Below are positions 52,257-61,325 of a DNA stretch of 64,000 bases, one piece after another; position 1 is the first letter of the stretch; each line of letters starts with the position of its first letter. The notes beneath the pieces are model-generated. The model was not told the origin of the DNA, searched no databases, and was given only the letters and a program-made list of their open reading frames with translations. The stretch covers positions 62,001-126,000 of the forward strand of contig NZ_QMEV01000003.1 of NCBI RefSeq assembly GCF_003284935.1, given 5' to 3'. Both the position numbers and the translations under genes were made by a program. The DNA comes from Mycobacterium colombiense. Lineage in GTDB: Bacteria > Actinomycetota > Actinomycetes > Mycobacteriales > Mycobacteriaceae.

Positions 52257-52661
52257 GTGGACATCCATCGAGTGGCGAAGAAAATCGTTGGCGCGGCGCT
52301 GTTGTCGGGCGGTGTGGCGGTGACCGGGCTGGGGCTCGCCCTCGGTCCCGCACAGGCCCAGCCGGGTCCCGTGCCGCAGACGCATGGCTTCGCGCCCGAA
52401 GACGGGCCGGTACCACCGGGTGCAAGCGGGCCATACACCTGTTGCCCCGAAGACCAGAAGACCGGGCTGCACCCGCAGACCGGCCGCGGTTGCCCGGGAA
52501 CGCAAGTCGACTGGGACGCCAGCCAGTGCCACACCTGGTACGGCGTCGTCTGGGGGCACGGAAACGCGGCCCCCGGTGTCTGGGAGGGTGGTCCCCCGCC
52601 GCCGGAGGCGACGCGCAAGCCGTGGTGCGGGTTTCCGTTCATGTGCTCGGGAACGCCGTGA
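52257..52661 (+). CDS. Small secreted Cys-rich protein
   Basis: 134 residues from a GTG at 52257 with CGAAAGGG upstream (a TTG at 52224 is in frame). Signal IVGAALLSGGVAVTGLGLALG ending at AQA. The mature protein has CC, then single Cys residues in GRGCPG, SQCHTW, KPWCGF and PFMC, plus WYGVVWGHGNAAPGVW. Such short secreted Gly/Pro/Trp proteins are common in mycobacteria; function unknown. Confidence 0.72.
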   Translation: MDIHRVAKKIVGAALLSGGVAVTGLGLALGPAQAQPGPVPQTHGFAPEDGPVPPGASGPYTCCPEDQKTGLHPQTGRGCPGTQVDWDASQCHTWYGVVWGHGNAAPGVWEGGPPPPEATRKPWCGFPFMCSGTP

Positions 52662-52782
52662 TGTGCCGGTTGGTTCGGAGCAACGCCCGCGGCACTAGGC
52701 GGCCCACGGCCGCTTAGTTTCTGCGCCACGCGGGATCTACATCTTCGACCGCTTCAAACTGCCGTTTGATCTAGGAGGATGT

Positions 52783-53787
52783 ATGAGCATCGCTGGCAAG
52801 ACCGTTCTGGTGACCGGCGCCAATCGGGGCATCGGGAAGGCCCTGGTCGAGGAGGCGTTGCGTCGAGACGCCAAAAACGTGTACGCCGGCACCCGGCGAC
52901 GGGCGGTGCATCCGGACCCGCGGGTGATCGCCGTGAGCCTGGACGTGACCGACGCCGCGCAGATCGAGCAGATCGCGATAAAACTCGAATCCCTCGACAT
53001 CCTCGTCAACAACGCCGGCGTGTCGCTCTATGACGACCTGAGTGATCGCGCGGTGCTCCAACAACACCTCGCCGTCAATCTCTTCGGCACCTCCGACCTC
53101 ACTCAGGCCTTGCTGCCGTTGCTCATTCGGTCTCGGGGTGCCATCGTGAACAATCTCTCGGTTAACGCGCTCGCGCCGCTACCGCTGATTCCGGCCTATT
53201 CGATCTCGAAAGCCGCCGCATTCAACTTCACCCAGTCGTTGCGAGTTCTTCTCGCAGGACAGGGCGTACGCGTTCACGCGGTCCTGACCGGCCCGGTGGA
53301 CACCGATATGACCCGAGGCCTCGACATACCCAAGTCCTCAGCGGAGTCCGTGGCGCGCGCCATTTTCGACGGGGTGGAGCAAGGGGCCGAAGAGATCTTC
53401 CCCGATCCGATGTCACTGTCGGTCTCGCCGAGCTGGTATGGCGGTGCGGCCAAGGCCCTGGAACGCCAGTACGCCGCTCTGCTGAATCAGTCGGGATCCC
53501 GCCGTCTAGGTGCTAGCCGGCCGGCGGACGGCATTCATTGGTGCCCGGATCCCACCACCAGCCGTTGTCGCATGCGAGCGGTTGGGGGCCGACACCCAAG
53601 GGACGACACACATTGGCCGTCGGGTCCCACCACTGGCCCGGGTCGCACGCCAAGGGTTGCGGCCCGACCCCCAGCGGCCGGCAAACCTTGCCGGTCGGGT
53701 CCCACCACTCGCCGTCGGCGCAGTCGGCCTTGCTCACCGCCGGTGTCAACACCGTCACGGCCGCCATCGATGCGAACGCCAGCATGA
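52783..53787 (+). CDS. Short-chain dehydrogenase with an abnormal C-terminal extension
   Basis: 334 residues, strong AGGAGG before the ATG. Cofactor loop VTGANRGIG (about 10-18), NNAG (near 78), catalytic Ser in NNLSVNALAPL, then YSISKAAAF (Tyr-x-x-x-Lys). The normal end of this family is reached near ALERQYAALLNQ (about 235). After that the frame continues about 95 residues through Arg/Pro-rich sequence antisense to the WWDPT-repeat gene. So the stop seems lost or the tail is a by-product of a shifted frame. Confidence 0.85.
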   Translation: MSIAGKTVLVTGANRGIGKALVEEALRRDAKNVYAGTRRRAVHPDPRVIAVSLDVTDAAQIEQIAIKLESLDILVNNAGVSLYDDLSDRAVLQQHLAVNLFGTSDLTQALLPLLIRSRGAIVNNLSVNALAPLPLIPAYSISKAAAFNFTQSLRVLLAGQGVRVHAVLTGPVDTDMTRGLDIPKSSAESVARAIFDGVEQGAEEIFPDPMSLSVSPSWYGGAAKALERQYAALLNQSGSRRLGASRPADGIHWCPDPTTSRCRMRAVGGRHPRDDTHWPSGPTTGPGRTPRVAARPPAAGKPCRSGPTTRRRRSRPCSPPVSTPSRPPSMRTPA

Positions 53788-53821
53788 CGATGACGACTGC
53801 TTGGCGAATGAATGTCCTCAC
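53513..53821 (-). CDS. Secreted protein with three WWDPT/RPLGVGPQPLAC repeats
   Basis: 102 residues. Signal VVIVMLAFASMAAVTVL, cleavage near VSKA. The mature part is three tandem units of about 24 residues: C-x5-WWDP(T/G)-x3-(V/E)CRP, two of them followed by LGVGPQPLAC. Each unit has paired Cys and the WWDP core. Function unknown; it may fold as small disulfide beads. The gene lies antisense to the extended tail of the SDR. Confidence 0.78.
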   Translation of the reverse strand: MRTFIRQAVVIVMLAFASMAAVTVLTPAVSKADCADGEWWDPTGKVCRPLGVGPQPLACDPGQWWDPTANVCRPLGVGPQPLACDNGWWWDPGTNECRPPAG

Positions 53822-54027
53822 GGGGACCTCCCCTCGTCACTATCCGTTCATCGAACCCAACCCCGGCCGTGGAGGTCAATAGCGTTTTCGGCGCTCGAGC
53901 AAACGCGGGCGACTCCCGACTGCCGGGGTCCGCAAATGGACGGTTGACGGGCCGGTGCGCCGATGAAGTTCGGACGCGCGAGCGGTCAGACCTTTCGGAC
54001 GGACAAATCGAGAGCAAAGGTGGAGCC

Positions 54028-54736
54028 ATGTCCCCCGAACACACGGCGTTGCCGCCAGTCGTCGATCACCAAACCTGGCGGGCCGCACTGGACGAACTGC
54101 GCAACCGCGAGAAGGCCGCCACCCGCGAATTGGATGCGATCGCCGCCCAGCGGCGACGGCTGCCGATGGTCGAGTTGCCCGACTACACCCTGGTCGGTGC
54201 CGATGGACCCCTCCGGTTGGTCGATGTGTTCGACGGGCGATCCCAGCTGATCGTCTATCACCACATGTGGTCCGACGGCGCGGAATGGCAGTGCAGCGGG
54301 TGCACCGGATTCACGTCGCAATTCACCCGACTGGAATTCCTCGAGAACTACGACGCCCGGTTCGTCATCGTCACCAACGGACCGATCGAGGAAGCGCTGG
54401 CCTACAAGCGGAAAGTCGGCAACCGGATGGAGTGGTACTCGTCATCGCAGAGCCCGTTCGCCGCCGACATGGACGCGCCGCCCGGTGGCGGTTTCGGCGT
54501 GAACGTTTTTCTCCGCGACGGCGACACTGTGTATCGCACGTGGCATACGAACGGGGCGAGGCACCGAGCAACTGAGTCACTCGTTCGGGCTGATCGACAT
54601 TCTGCCGTGGGGTCGTCAAGAGGATTGGCTCGATTCGCCGGAAGGGTGGCCGTCGCGGCCCACCTACTCGGGGTGGCTCGACTCCCCCGCTATTGCAGCC
54701 GCTTACGGATCCACGACGACCGAGGCCACGCTATGA
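54028..54736 (+). pseudogene. DUF899 (thioredoxin-like) gene with a frameshift near 54555
   Basis: ATG at 54028 after AAAGGTGGAG. The first frame gives DUF899 signs: LPMVELPDYTLVGADGPLRL, LIVYHHMWSDGAEWQCSGC, TRLEFLENYDARFVIVTNGP and GFGVNVFLRDGDTVYRTWHTNG. At GGGG (54553-54556) one extra G shifts it. In the next frame the expected end follows: GTEQLSHSFGLIDILPWGRQ, SRPTYSGWLDSPAIAAAYG and TGA at 54734-54736, overlapping the next ATG. So either the gene is broken or the assembly has an indel. Confidence 0.85.
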
Positions 54737-55206
54737 GCGCCGCCGAAGGTTACGTTGTCACCCGCACCATCGCTGCCACCCCGGCCGAGGTCTTCACGGT
54801 CCTCGCCGACCCGTCCCGGCACCAGGACACCGAGCCAACGGATTGGGTCCGCAATGCGGTGGACACAGCCCCGATCACCGGCGCGGGACAGATGTTCGCG
54901 ATGAACATGTACCTCATCGCCGCGGGCGGCGACTACGTCACGCACAACCTGGTGCATGTGTTCGAGCGGGACCGCGCCATTGCCTGGATGCCGGGGGCGC
55001 TCGACGACGCGGGCAACCACACGCCCGGCGGCTGGTTCTGGCGTTATGACCTTGTGCCGAACGGTGACCGCACCGACGTCACCCTCACGTACGACTGGAG
55101 CGGCACGCCGCAGGCTTTCCGAGACCGCGTCGGTGAGATGCCCATCTTCGGCGAGGATTACCTCGCCACGTCGCTGGCCGCTCTCGAGCGCTCGGTCGCG
55201 GGTTGA
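54733..55206 (+). CDS. SRPBCC-fold (activator of HSP90 ATPase/polyketide cyclase-like) protein
   Basis: 157 residues from the ATG at 54733, which overlaps the restored DUF899 stop (ATGA). VVTRTIAATPAEVFTVLADPSRH is the START-type opening; HNLVHVFERDRAIAWMPGA and GWFWRYDLVPNGDRTDVTLTY follow, with a C-terminal helix. The apparent fusion to DUF899 in one long frame is caused only by the upstream frameshift. Function unknown; the coupling suggests a link with the DUF899 protein. Confidence 0.85.
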   Translation: MSAAEGYVVTRTIAATPAEVFTVLADPSRHQDTEPTDWVRNAVDTAPITGAGQMFAMNMYLIAAGGDYVTHNLVHVFERDRAIAWMPGALDDAGNHTPGGWFWRYDLVPNGDRTDVTLTYDWSGTPQAFRDRVGEMPIFGEDYLATSLAALERSVAG

Positions 55207-55218
55207 CCGGCTAAACGG

Positions 55219-56004
55219 TCAATCCCAATTCGCGGGCAGGCCAAAGGTCTGGCTGAGTCCCTGCCGTCCGGCATCGGTGAGCACCACCGCGCGGCGTTGA
55301 TTGATGTGCCGGATCCAGTCCAGGTCGAACAGGCGTCGGGTAAGCGCGGCCCCGAGCGCGCCGGCCAGGTGGTGGCGTTGTTCGGACCAGTCCACGCAGT
55401 AGCGGATCATGACTTTGCTGCGATCGACAGCGGCAAGGTCTATTCCCAAGGTGCTCAAGGTTTCTCGTCCATCCGCGGTGAGTTGGTAGGTCAGGTCCGC
55501 TCCTGGAGCCGACAGCCGGTCGGCGACCGCGAGACCGGGACGGTAGCGTCCGTCGCCGCCGGCGAGCAGTCCCCGGTCGAGCATCGCGCTCATGATCGCC
55601 AACCCCAGCCGCCCGGCGAGGTGGTTGTAACAGGTGCGGGCGCGCCGCAGGGCGTGCGCACGCGTCCCTTGGCGCAGGGAACGGATCGGCTTTGGCGCAG
55701 CGATTCGGGCGAGCGCCTCCAAGGCTTCGGCGACCGGCGGGCCGGCCAGACGGAAGTAGCGGGCGCGGCCTTGGCGGTGCACCGTCAGCAGGCCGGCATC
55801 GACCAGTCGGGCAAGGTGTTCGCTGGCCGTCGAAGCGGCCACCCCGGCTTCGCTGGCCAGCACGCTGGCGGGCAGCGCGCGCCCGTCGAGCAACGCCATC
55901 AATACCCGTGCACGGGCCCGCTCGCCGATCAGTGCGGCAACACTGCCGATATCGGCGTCACCGCCGTGCCGGACGGCGATCGCCTGTGCGGGATCGCTGG
56001 GCAT
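55219..56004 (-). CDS. ArsR-type winged-helix transcriptional regulator
   Basis: 261 residues from the ATG at 56004 (MPSDPAQ); 12 more codons are open upstream. The winged helix lies at about 30-85: ARARVLMALLDGRALPASVLASEAGVAASTASEHLARLVDAGLL is read over two helices, then the wing VHRQGRARYF. The C-terminal half has ARTCYNHLAGRLGLAIMSAML and WSEQRHHLAGALGAAL, the typical long domain of mycobacterial ArsR proteins with CYNHLAG. No typical metal Cys set. Divergent from the NTF2-fold gene at 56069. Confidence 0.88.
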   Translation of the reverse strand: MPSDPAQAIAVRHGGDADIGSVAALIGERARARVLMALLDGRALPASVLASEAGVAASTASEHLARLVDAGLLTVHRQGRARYFRLAGPPVAEALEALARIAAPKPIRSLRQGTRAHALRRARTCYNHLAGRLGLAIMSAMLDRGLLAGGDGRYRPGLAVADRLSAPGADLTYQLTADGRETLSTLGIDLAAVDRSKVMIRYCVDWSEQRHHLAGALGAALTRRLFDLDWIRHINQRRAVVLTDAGRQGLSQTFGLPANWD

Positions 56005-56068
56005 GCCACCACGATAGGCGGCGGACATTTCGGGCGGCACCGAAGCAATACGGCGTCACGATGGGCCG

Positions 56069-56512
56069 ATGGACACCGAAGACACCGCGGCAAACACGAC
56101 AGCCCCGCGGCGCGCGATCGAGGCAGTGGTGCAGGCGTGGGAAGACGCCCTGGCAGCTCATGACCTGGACGCGCTGCTGGCCTGTTACGCCACCGATGCG
56201 ACCCTGGAAAGTCCGCTGGCCGCCCACATCACCGGCAAGGAGGGAATCCGCCGGGGGCACCCGCAGCTACGGCCCTTTCTCGCCGAGGTGGTAGCGCGCA
56301 CGCCGACGCTGCGCGCCTATCACCGGGCAGGCTTTTTCACCGACGGACGGCGCGTGACGTGGGAGTATCCCCGTGCGACGCCGGACGGCGAGCAGATGGA
56401 CTTCGTCGAGGTGATGGAGATCGAGGGAGGCCTGATCCAGGCCCACCGGGTGTATTGGGGCTGGCGCGGCGTCGATGTCCTGATGAAAGACGAATACCAC
56501 CGAGACACCTAG
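56069..56512 (+). CDS. SnoaL-like (NTF2-fold) protein
   Basis: 147 residues. IEAVVQAWEDALAAHDLDALLACYATDATLESP is the usual opening; LRAYHRAGFFTDGRRVTWEYPRA and EQMDFVEVMEIEGGLIQAHRVYWGW complete the cone-shaped fold. No clear catalytic residues. It diverges from the ArsR-type gene 64 bases away and precedes a P450 by 60 bases, so it could be part of a P450 operon. Confidence 0.85.
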   Translation: MDTEDTAANTTAPRRAIEAVVQAWEDALAAHDLDALLACYATDATLESPLAAHITGKEGIRRGHPQLRPFLAEVVARTPTLRAYHRAGFFTDGRRVTWEYPRATPDGEQMDFVEVMEIEGGLIQAHRVYWGWRGVDVLMKDEYHRDT

Positions 56513-56572
56513 CCTCGGCGACGTTGACGCGCGCCTCTATCCATCCGGCGAGGTAGGGGCGAACAATACGGA

Positions 56573-57895
56573 ATGGCGCTCAAAACCCGGTCGCACTGGC
56601 TGCTGGGATACGGACTGGCTCGCGCGACGCTGAAGCTGCTGGCTCGCCGAGGCGACCCGTTCGCCCGCTTGGTGATCGACAACAACCGCCCCGACAACGC
56701 GCATCACCTCATTGAGCAGATCCGCGAACGGGGGCGCCTGTCGGAGGTGATCGGCGGCTGGGCCACCGCCGATGCGCGAATTATCCGAGAGGTGTTGCGG
56801 GACGATAGGTTTCGGACCGCCAAGCCCCACGATCGGTCACCGTTTCGTATGGCTCAATGGGCACTTGCGAAAACGAATCCCGGCGTACTGAACGGCCTCG
56901 AACCGCCGTCTCTACTGGTCATCGACCCACCCGAGCATGAGCGCCTGCGACGCTTGGTGTCGCGGGCATTCACCCCGCGGGCCACCGATAGGCTGCGCCA
57001 ACGCATTCAGGAGATAGTCGACGCCCTGCTCGACGACCTCGGCGGCAACGCTCACTGCGACCTGATCGCCGACTACGCCTCTCAGATTCCCATCCAGGTC
57101 ATCGCCGAGCTGCTGGGGATTCCGCGCGAAGAAATTCCTTATCTCTACGGTATGGCCGACCCGGGCGCCAAGCTGCTCACCACCACGGTGCCCTCCTGGC
57201 GTGACTTCGAGACCGCCCTCGCGGCGCTGCGCGAATTCGAAGGCTATCTCGAGGCGCACATCGAGCGGCTGCGGCGCAGCGGCGGCGATAACAGCGTCTT
57301 GTCTGCCGTGCTGCAGGACAGTGATCTCATCGCACTCGAAGTCAAGATGTTCGCCGGGCTGTTGCTCGGCGCCGGATTCATCACCACCACACACGCTTTC
57401 GGTAACGCCGTCACCGCGCTCCTCGATCACCCCGACCAGCTGGCCCGCCTCCACGCGCAGCCCGAGGGCTGGCCCAACGCCGTCGAAGAAACCCTGCGCT
57501 ACCGCTCCGTCGCCCAATTCGGCGCCCGGGTGGCGGCCCAAACGCTGCAGATCGGCGGCCACACCGTGCGGGCGGGCTCGACCGTCTTCCTCAGCATCGC
57601 CGGCGCCAACCGCGATCCGGCCGTCTTTGATCGTCCCGACGAATTCGACGTCACCCGGGTCAACGCCCGCGACCACATCGGCTTCGGCACCGGTGTCCAC
57701 GCCTGCCTCGGCGCGCCGCTCGCCCGGATGGAACTCAACATCGGTTTGCGCGCGCTCTTCGAACGATTCCCCGAACTCACCCTCGCGGACGAACCGACCC
57801 CGAACGACAGCACGCTGTTGCACGGAATCAAGCACCTCCCGGTCATGCTCGGACCCGCCAGGGTCGGCGCGGGCCGGCCCGGCGCTGCCGACTAA
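56573..57895 (+). CDS. Cytochrome P450, CYP140-like
   Basis: 440 residues. LLVIDPPEHERLRRLVSRAFTPRA (C-helix region), I-helix MFAGLLLGAGFITTTHAFGNAV, ExxR in VEETLRYRS, heme loop FGTGVHACLGAPLARME. The N terminus (SHWLLGYGLARATLKLLARRGDP) recalls M. tuberculosis CYP140A1. Substrate unknown. No ferredoxin gene is adjacent. Confidence 0.9.
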   Translation: MALKTRSHWLLGYGLARATLKLLARRGDPFARLVIDNNRPDNAHHLIEQIRERGRLSEVIGGWATADARIIREVLRDDRFRTAKPHDRSPFRMAQWALAKTNPGVLNGLEPPSLLVIDPPEHERLRRLVSRAFTPRATDRLRQRIQEIVDALLDDLGGNAHCDLIADYASQIPIQVIAELLGIPREEIPYLYGMADPGAKLLTTTVPSWRDFETALAALREFEGYLEAHIERLRRSGGDNSVLSAVLQDSDLIALEVKMFAGLLLGAGFITTTHAFGNAVTALLDHPDQLARLHAQPEGWPNAVEETLRYRSVAQFGARVAAQTLQIGGHTVRAGSTVFLSIAGANRDPAVFDRPDEFDVTRVNARDHIGFGTGVHACLGAPLARMELNIGLRALFERFPELTLADEPTPNDSTLLHGIKHLPVMLGPARVGAGRPGAAD

Positions 57896-58081
57896 TTCGC
57901 GGCGACACCCCGGCCGATATCCACCCGGGACACACCAAACGCGCTGCGGGGCAACGGCCTAAACGCCGGCCACGGCCCTTGGGCCCAGGCGTATCGTCCG
58001 GCTCGCTGTCTGCATTCGGGACTGTTTCCCCTTCGACACTGGCGCCGACAGGGCGCACACTTGTCGAATGGAGATACGCCA

Positions 58082-59632
58082 TTGCATCGACGTTGCGCCG
58101 AGCGCGCCACGTCCGGCCGCGCCGCCACCCTCGCCCGGGGTTCGGGCCTCGATGTCACCGCGACAGACGTGACGGGGCCCGAGCCGCGCCGGACGCTGAA
58201 CGGCCTCTCGGACATACGCGCGTTCTTTCACACGAACAAGGTGCCGCTCTTCTTCATCTCGCCCACGCCGTTCAACCTCCTCGGCGTTGATCGCTGGATA
58301 CGAAACTTCTTCTACCTGACCTACTTTGACTCTTTCGAAGGCACACACTCGCGCGTGTTCGTGCCCCGGCGGCGCGACCGCCGCGATTTCGATTCCATGG
58401 ACGAGGTGTGCAGCCATCTGCTATCCGATCCCGAGACGGTCGAGTTCATCGCCGGTAAAGGTCCCGGCGGCAAGTGCTGCTTTGTGATGCTGAACGAGGA
58501 GATTCAGGCGCTCGCGCGGTCGGCAGGCCTCGAAGTCATGCATCCGCCGACCGAGTTGCGCCAGCGCCTGGGTTCCAAAATCGTCATGACGCGCCTGGCC
58601 GACGAGGCGGGGGTGCCCAGCGTGCCTAATACGATCGGCCGGGCCAGCTCCTATGACGAGCTGCTGGCGCTCGCGGACAACGCCGGATTGGGAGATGACC
58701 TCGTCATCTCGATCGCCTACGGCAACGCCGGCAGCGGCACGTTCTTTGTGCACGGTCAGCGCGACTGGGACCAGCACGCCGGTGACCTGGTGGGGCAAGA
58801 GCTCAAGGTGATGAAACGGATCCGCAACGTCGAGGTGTGCCTCGAAGGTGCCGTGACCCGGCACGGCACGGTGGTCGGGCCCGCGATGACGAGTCTCGTC
58901 GGATATTCGGAACTCACTCCGAGCCGGGGCAGCTGGTGTGGCAATGACATCTGGCGCGAGGTGCTGCCGCCCGCCCAGACCCACGCCGCCCGGGAAATGG
59001 TGGCAAAGCTGGGCGATGTCATGCGCCGCGAGGGTTACCGCGGCTACTTCGAGGTGGACCTGTTGCACGATCTGGACGCCGACCAGCTCTACCTCGGCGA
59101 GGTGAATCCCCGCCTGAGCGGTGCCAGCCCGATGACGAACTTGACCACCGAGGCCTACGCCGACATGCCGCTGTTCCTCTTTCATCTGCTCGAGTACATG
59201 GACGTGGACTACGAGCTCGACATCGATGAGGTCAACTCGCGCTGGGAGCGGGGCTATGGCGACGACGAGGTCTGGGGCCAGGTCATCATCACCGAGACGT
59301 CGTCGGATATCGAGCTCTTCACCGCGACGCCACGCACCGGGGTGTGGCGGATCGACGACGACGGGCGGGTCTCCTTTTCGCGGACCGCTAACGACTGGGC
59401 CACGCTGCTTGACGGCTCCGAGGCCTTTTACATGCGGGTCGCCGCACCTGGCGACTTACGTTCGCAGGGTGCCCAACTCGGCGTGCTCGTCACTCGCTCA
59501 CACCTGCAGACGGATGACTATCGGCTCAGTGAGCGCTGCCAGCGCTGGGTCAAGGGGATGAAGGCGAAGTTCGTCTCAACCCCCTTGACGCCGGCCGCGC
59601 CGATCGTTTCTCGGCTCGTCGCACGAGCGTGA
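58082..59632 (+). CDS. ATP-grasp enzyme (biotin carboxylase-like carboxylate ligase)
   Basis: About 516 residues from the TTG at 58082 with GGAG 8 bases upstream (a TTG at 58061 is also open; the start is uncertain). The N-terminal part has PLFFISPTPFNLLG and a KGPGGKCCFVMLNEE segment. The ATP-grasp core follows: LRQRLGSKIVMTRLADEAGVP, GNAGSGTFFVH as a Gly-rich loop, CLEGAVTRHGTVVG and the metal-site strand YFEVDLLHD...YLGEVNPRLSG with Glu and Asn. It should join a carboxylate to an amine or thiol via acyl phosphate. Its stop overlaps the serine hydrolase gene, so both likely act on one product. Confidence 0.8.
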   Translation: MHRRCAERATSGRAATLARGSGLDVTATDVTGPEPRRTLNGLSDIRAFFHTNKVPLFFISPTPFNLLGVDRWIRNFFYLTYFDSFEGTHSRVFVPRRRDRRDFDSMDEVCSHLLSDPETVEFIAGKGPGGKCCFVMLNEEIQALARSAGLEVMHPPTELRQRLGSKIVMTRLADEAGVPSVPNTIGRASSYDELLALADNAGLGDDLVISIAYGNAGSGTFFVHGQRDWDQHAGDLVGQELKVMKRIRNVEVCLEGAVTRHGTVVGPAMTSLVGYSELTPSRGSWCGNDIWREVLPPAQTHAAREMVAKLGDVMRREGYRGYFEVDLLHDLDADQLYLGEVNPRLSGASPMTNLTTEAYADMPLFLFHLLEYMDVDYELDIDEVNSRWERGYGDDEVWGQVIITETSSDIELFTATPRTGVWRIDDDGRVSFSRTANDWATLLDGSEAFYMRVAAPGDLRSQGAQLGVLVTRSHLQTDDYRLSERCQRWVKGMKAKFVSTPLTPAAPIVSRLVARA

Positions 59633-60807
59633 AACGCGCCCCGGCCGGTATCGCACTGGACAACTGGCTGTCGGCGCCGTACGCGCGATGGTCGTTCCAG
59701 CACGTCGAAGATTTCGTACCGACCGCGGTCATTTCGCGCGGGACCGGGCCGGTCGCGACGGTGCCCGCAGCTCCTGCTGATCTGTCGGCGATCCCGCTGA
59801 TCGGCACGGACGGCGCGGCCACTACCGTCGGCGCGGTGCTGGCCGGCGCCGGCACTGACGGGTGGGCCGTCGCCTTCCGCGGTGCGATGGTCGCCGAGGA
59901 ATACCTCAACGGCTTGGACGCCGGAAGCCCGCACCTGCTGTTCTCGGTGAGCAAATCGCTCATCGGCGCGGTGGCAGGCGCGCTGCACGGGGACGGTGCG
60001 ATCGATCTCGACGCGAAGGTCACGAAATACGTTCCCGCCCTGCAGGATTGCGGCTATGCCGGTGCGACGGTGCGCCACCTGTTGGACATGAGGTCAGGCA
60101 TCGCGTTCTCGGAGAACTACGACGACCCGGCCGCGCAGATACACCTGCTCGACCAGGCAATGGGCTGGGCGCCCGGCAGAAGTCCGGACGCTCCCGCGAC
60201 GCTGCAGGAGTTCCTGTTGAGCTTGCGCCAGAAGCGCGCCCATGGTGGTCCGTTCGAATACCGTTCGTGTGAAACCGACGTGCTGGGCTGGATCTGCGAG
60301 ATCGCCGGTGGCCAACGGATGCCGGAGCTGATGTCGGAATTGTTGTGGAGCCGCATCGGCGCGCAATGCGACGCCACGATCGGCGTCGACGCCGAGGGCA
60401 CCGGGTTCTTCGACGGCGGCATCAGCGCGTGCCTCACCGACATGATCCGGTTCGGGTCACTGTTCTTGCGGGACGGCGTCTCGTTGACCGGCCGGCACGT
60501 GATGCCGTCGGCGTGGATCGCCGACACCCTCGACGGCGGACCCGACTCGCGTCAGGCGTTCGCCGCCAGCCCCGACGACAACGAGATGCCCGGCGGCATG
60601 TACCGCAACCAGATGTGGTTCCCCTACCCGGGCAGCAATGTCGTGCTCTGCCAAGGCATGTGCGGTCAGATGATCTACATCAACCGCGGTGCGGAGGTGG
60701 TCGCCGCCAAGTTGTCCACGCAGCTACAGACTCACGAGCCGCACATGTCAGACACCCTGCGCGCCTTCGATGCGGTGGCACGCGAATTGGCTGGCGTCAC
60801 CGGCTAG
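59629..60807 (+). CDS. Serine hydrolase (class C beta-lactamase / 6-aminohexanoate-dimer hydrolase type)
   Basis: 392 residues from the GTG that overlaps the ATP-grasp stop. SxxK motif SVSK at 106-109 in LLFSVSKSLIGAVAG, RHLLDMRSGIAFSENYD, and the Tyr motif in FEYRSCETDVLGWICE match the NylB/EstB group of DD-peptidase-fold enzymes. C-terminal GMCGQMIYINRG replaces the KTG-like strand. No signal peptide, so it acts in the cytoplasm, perhaps cutting an amide or ester made by its coupled ATP-grasp partner. Confidence 0.88.
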   Translation: MKRAPAGIALDNWLSAPYARWSFQHVEDFVPTAVISRGTGPVATVPAAPADLSAIPLIGTDGAATTVGAVLAGAGTDGWAVAFRGAMVAEEYLNGLDAGSPHLLFSVSKSLIGAVAGALHGDGAIDLDAKVTKYVPALQDCGYAGATVRHLLDMRSGIAFSENYDDPAAQIHLLDQAMGWAPGRSPDAPATLQEFLLSLRQKRAHGGPFEYRSCETDVLGWICEIAGGQRMPELMSELLWSRIGAQCDATIGVDAEGTGFFDGGISACLTDMIRFGSLFLRDGVSLTGRHVMPSAWIADTLDGGPDSRQAFAASPDDNEMPGGMYRNQMWFPYPGSNVVLCQGMCGQMIYINRGAEVVAAKLSTQLQTHEPHMSDTLRAFDAVARELAGVTG

Positions 60808-60935
60808 CCGACCCGCGCGGGCGAAACTTTCGGCGAGCCGTTGGGGTCAGCTGCGGCTATGCTGCATCTGTCTTGTATTGGAGCAGCACGCTTTTGGCGG
60901 CCTCGATCGCGCCACCAGGACAGGAAGGGAATCGC

Positions 60936-61289
60936 ATGCCCTCAACTCGTTGGCCGGCCGCGCTTGCCATGTCCCTGCTGGCCGCTGCGGCACTGGTCAG
61001 CACCGCCGGCACCGCGGCCGCGACTCCCCAAGATGACGCGTACCTCGCGCAACTGCGGGCCGCCGGCCTCACCTGGCCGCCGAAGACGGACGAGGCGCTC
61101 ATCGCCGAGGCGCACGACGTGTGTTACGACCTGACCTGGGGCTGGACGCCGCAACAGATCGCCGACGACCTGCACGCCCGCTTGGACACCAAGGGCGTCA
61201 CGCTGTTGGACGTCGGAAGCCTGGTCAACGCCGCCCACTCGATCTATTGCCCCGGCAATGTCTGCGACGCCCCCAGCCTTTGCACCTGA
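60936..61289 (+). CDS. DUF732 secreted protein
   Basis: 117 residues, ATG with CAGGAAGGGA upstream. Signal LAMSLLAAAALVSTAGTAAA, then the DUF732 pattern DDAYLAQLRAAGLTW, AHDVCYDLTWGWTPQQIADDL and VNAAHSIYCPGN. DUF732 proteins are small, exported and mycobacterium-rich, with one disulfide; function unknown. Confidence 0.9.
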   Translation: MPSTRWPAALAMSLLAAAALVSTAGTAAATPQDDAYLAQLRAAGLTWPPKTDEALIAEAHDVCYDLTWGWTPQQIADDLHARLDTKGVTLLDVGSLVNAAHSIYCPGNVCDAPSLCT

Positions 61290-61325
61290 GGACCCCCGCC
61301 GAGCGACGCAATAACTGGCTGTAGC

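Noticed and set aside
53812..55206. A single 464-residue protein joining DUF899 and SRPBCC domains
   Set aside because: The linker is out of frame DUF899 sequence; the true DUF899 end lies in the next frame and stops at the SRPBCC ATG.
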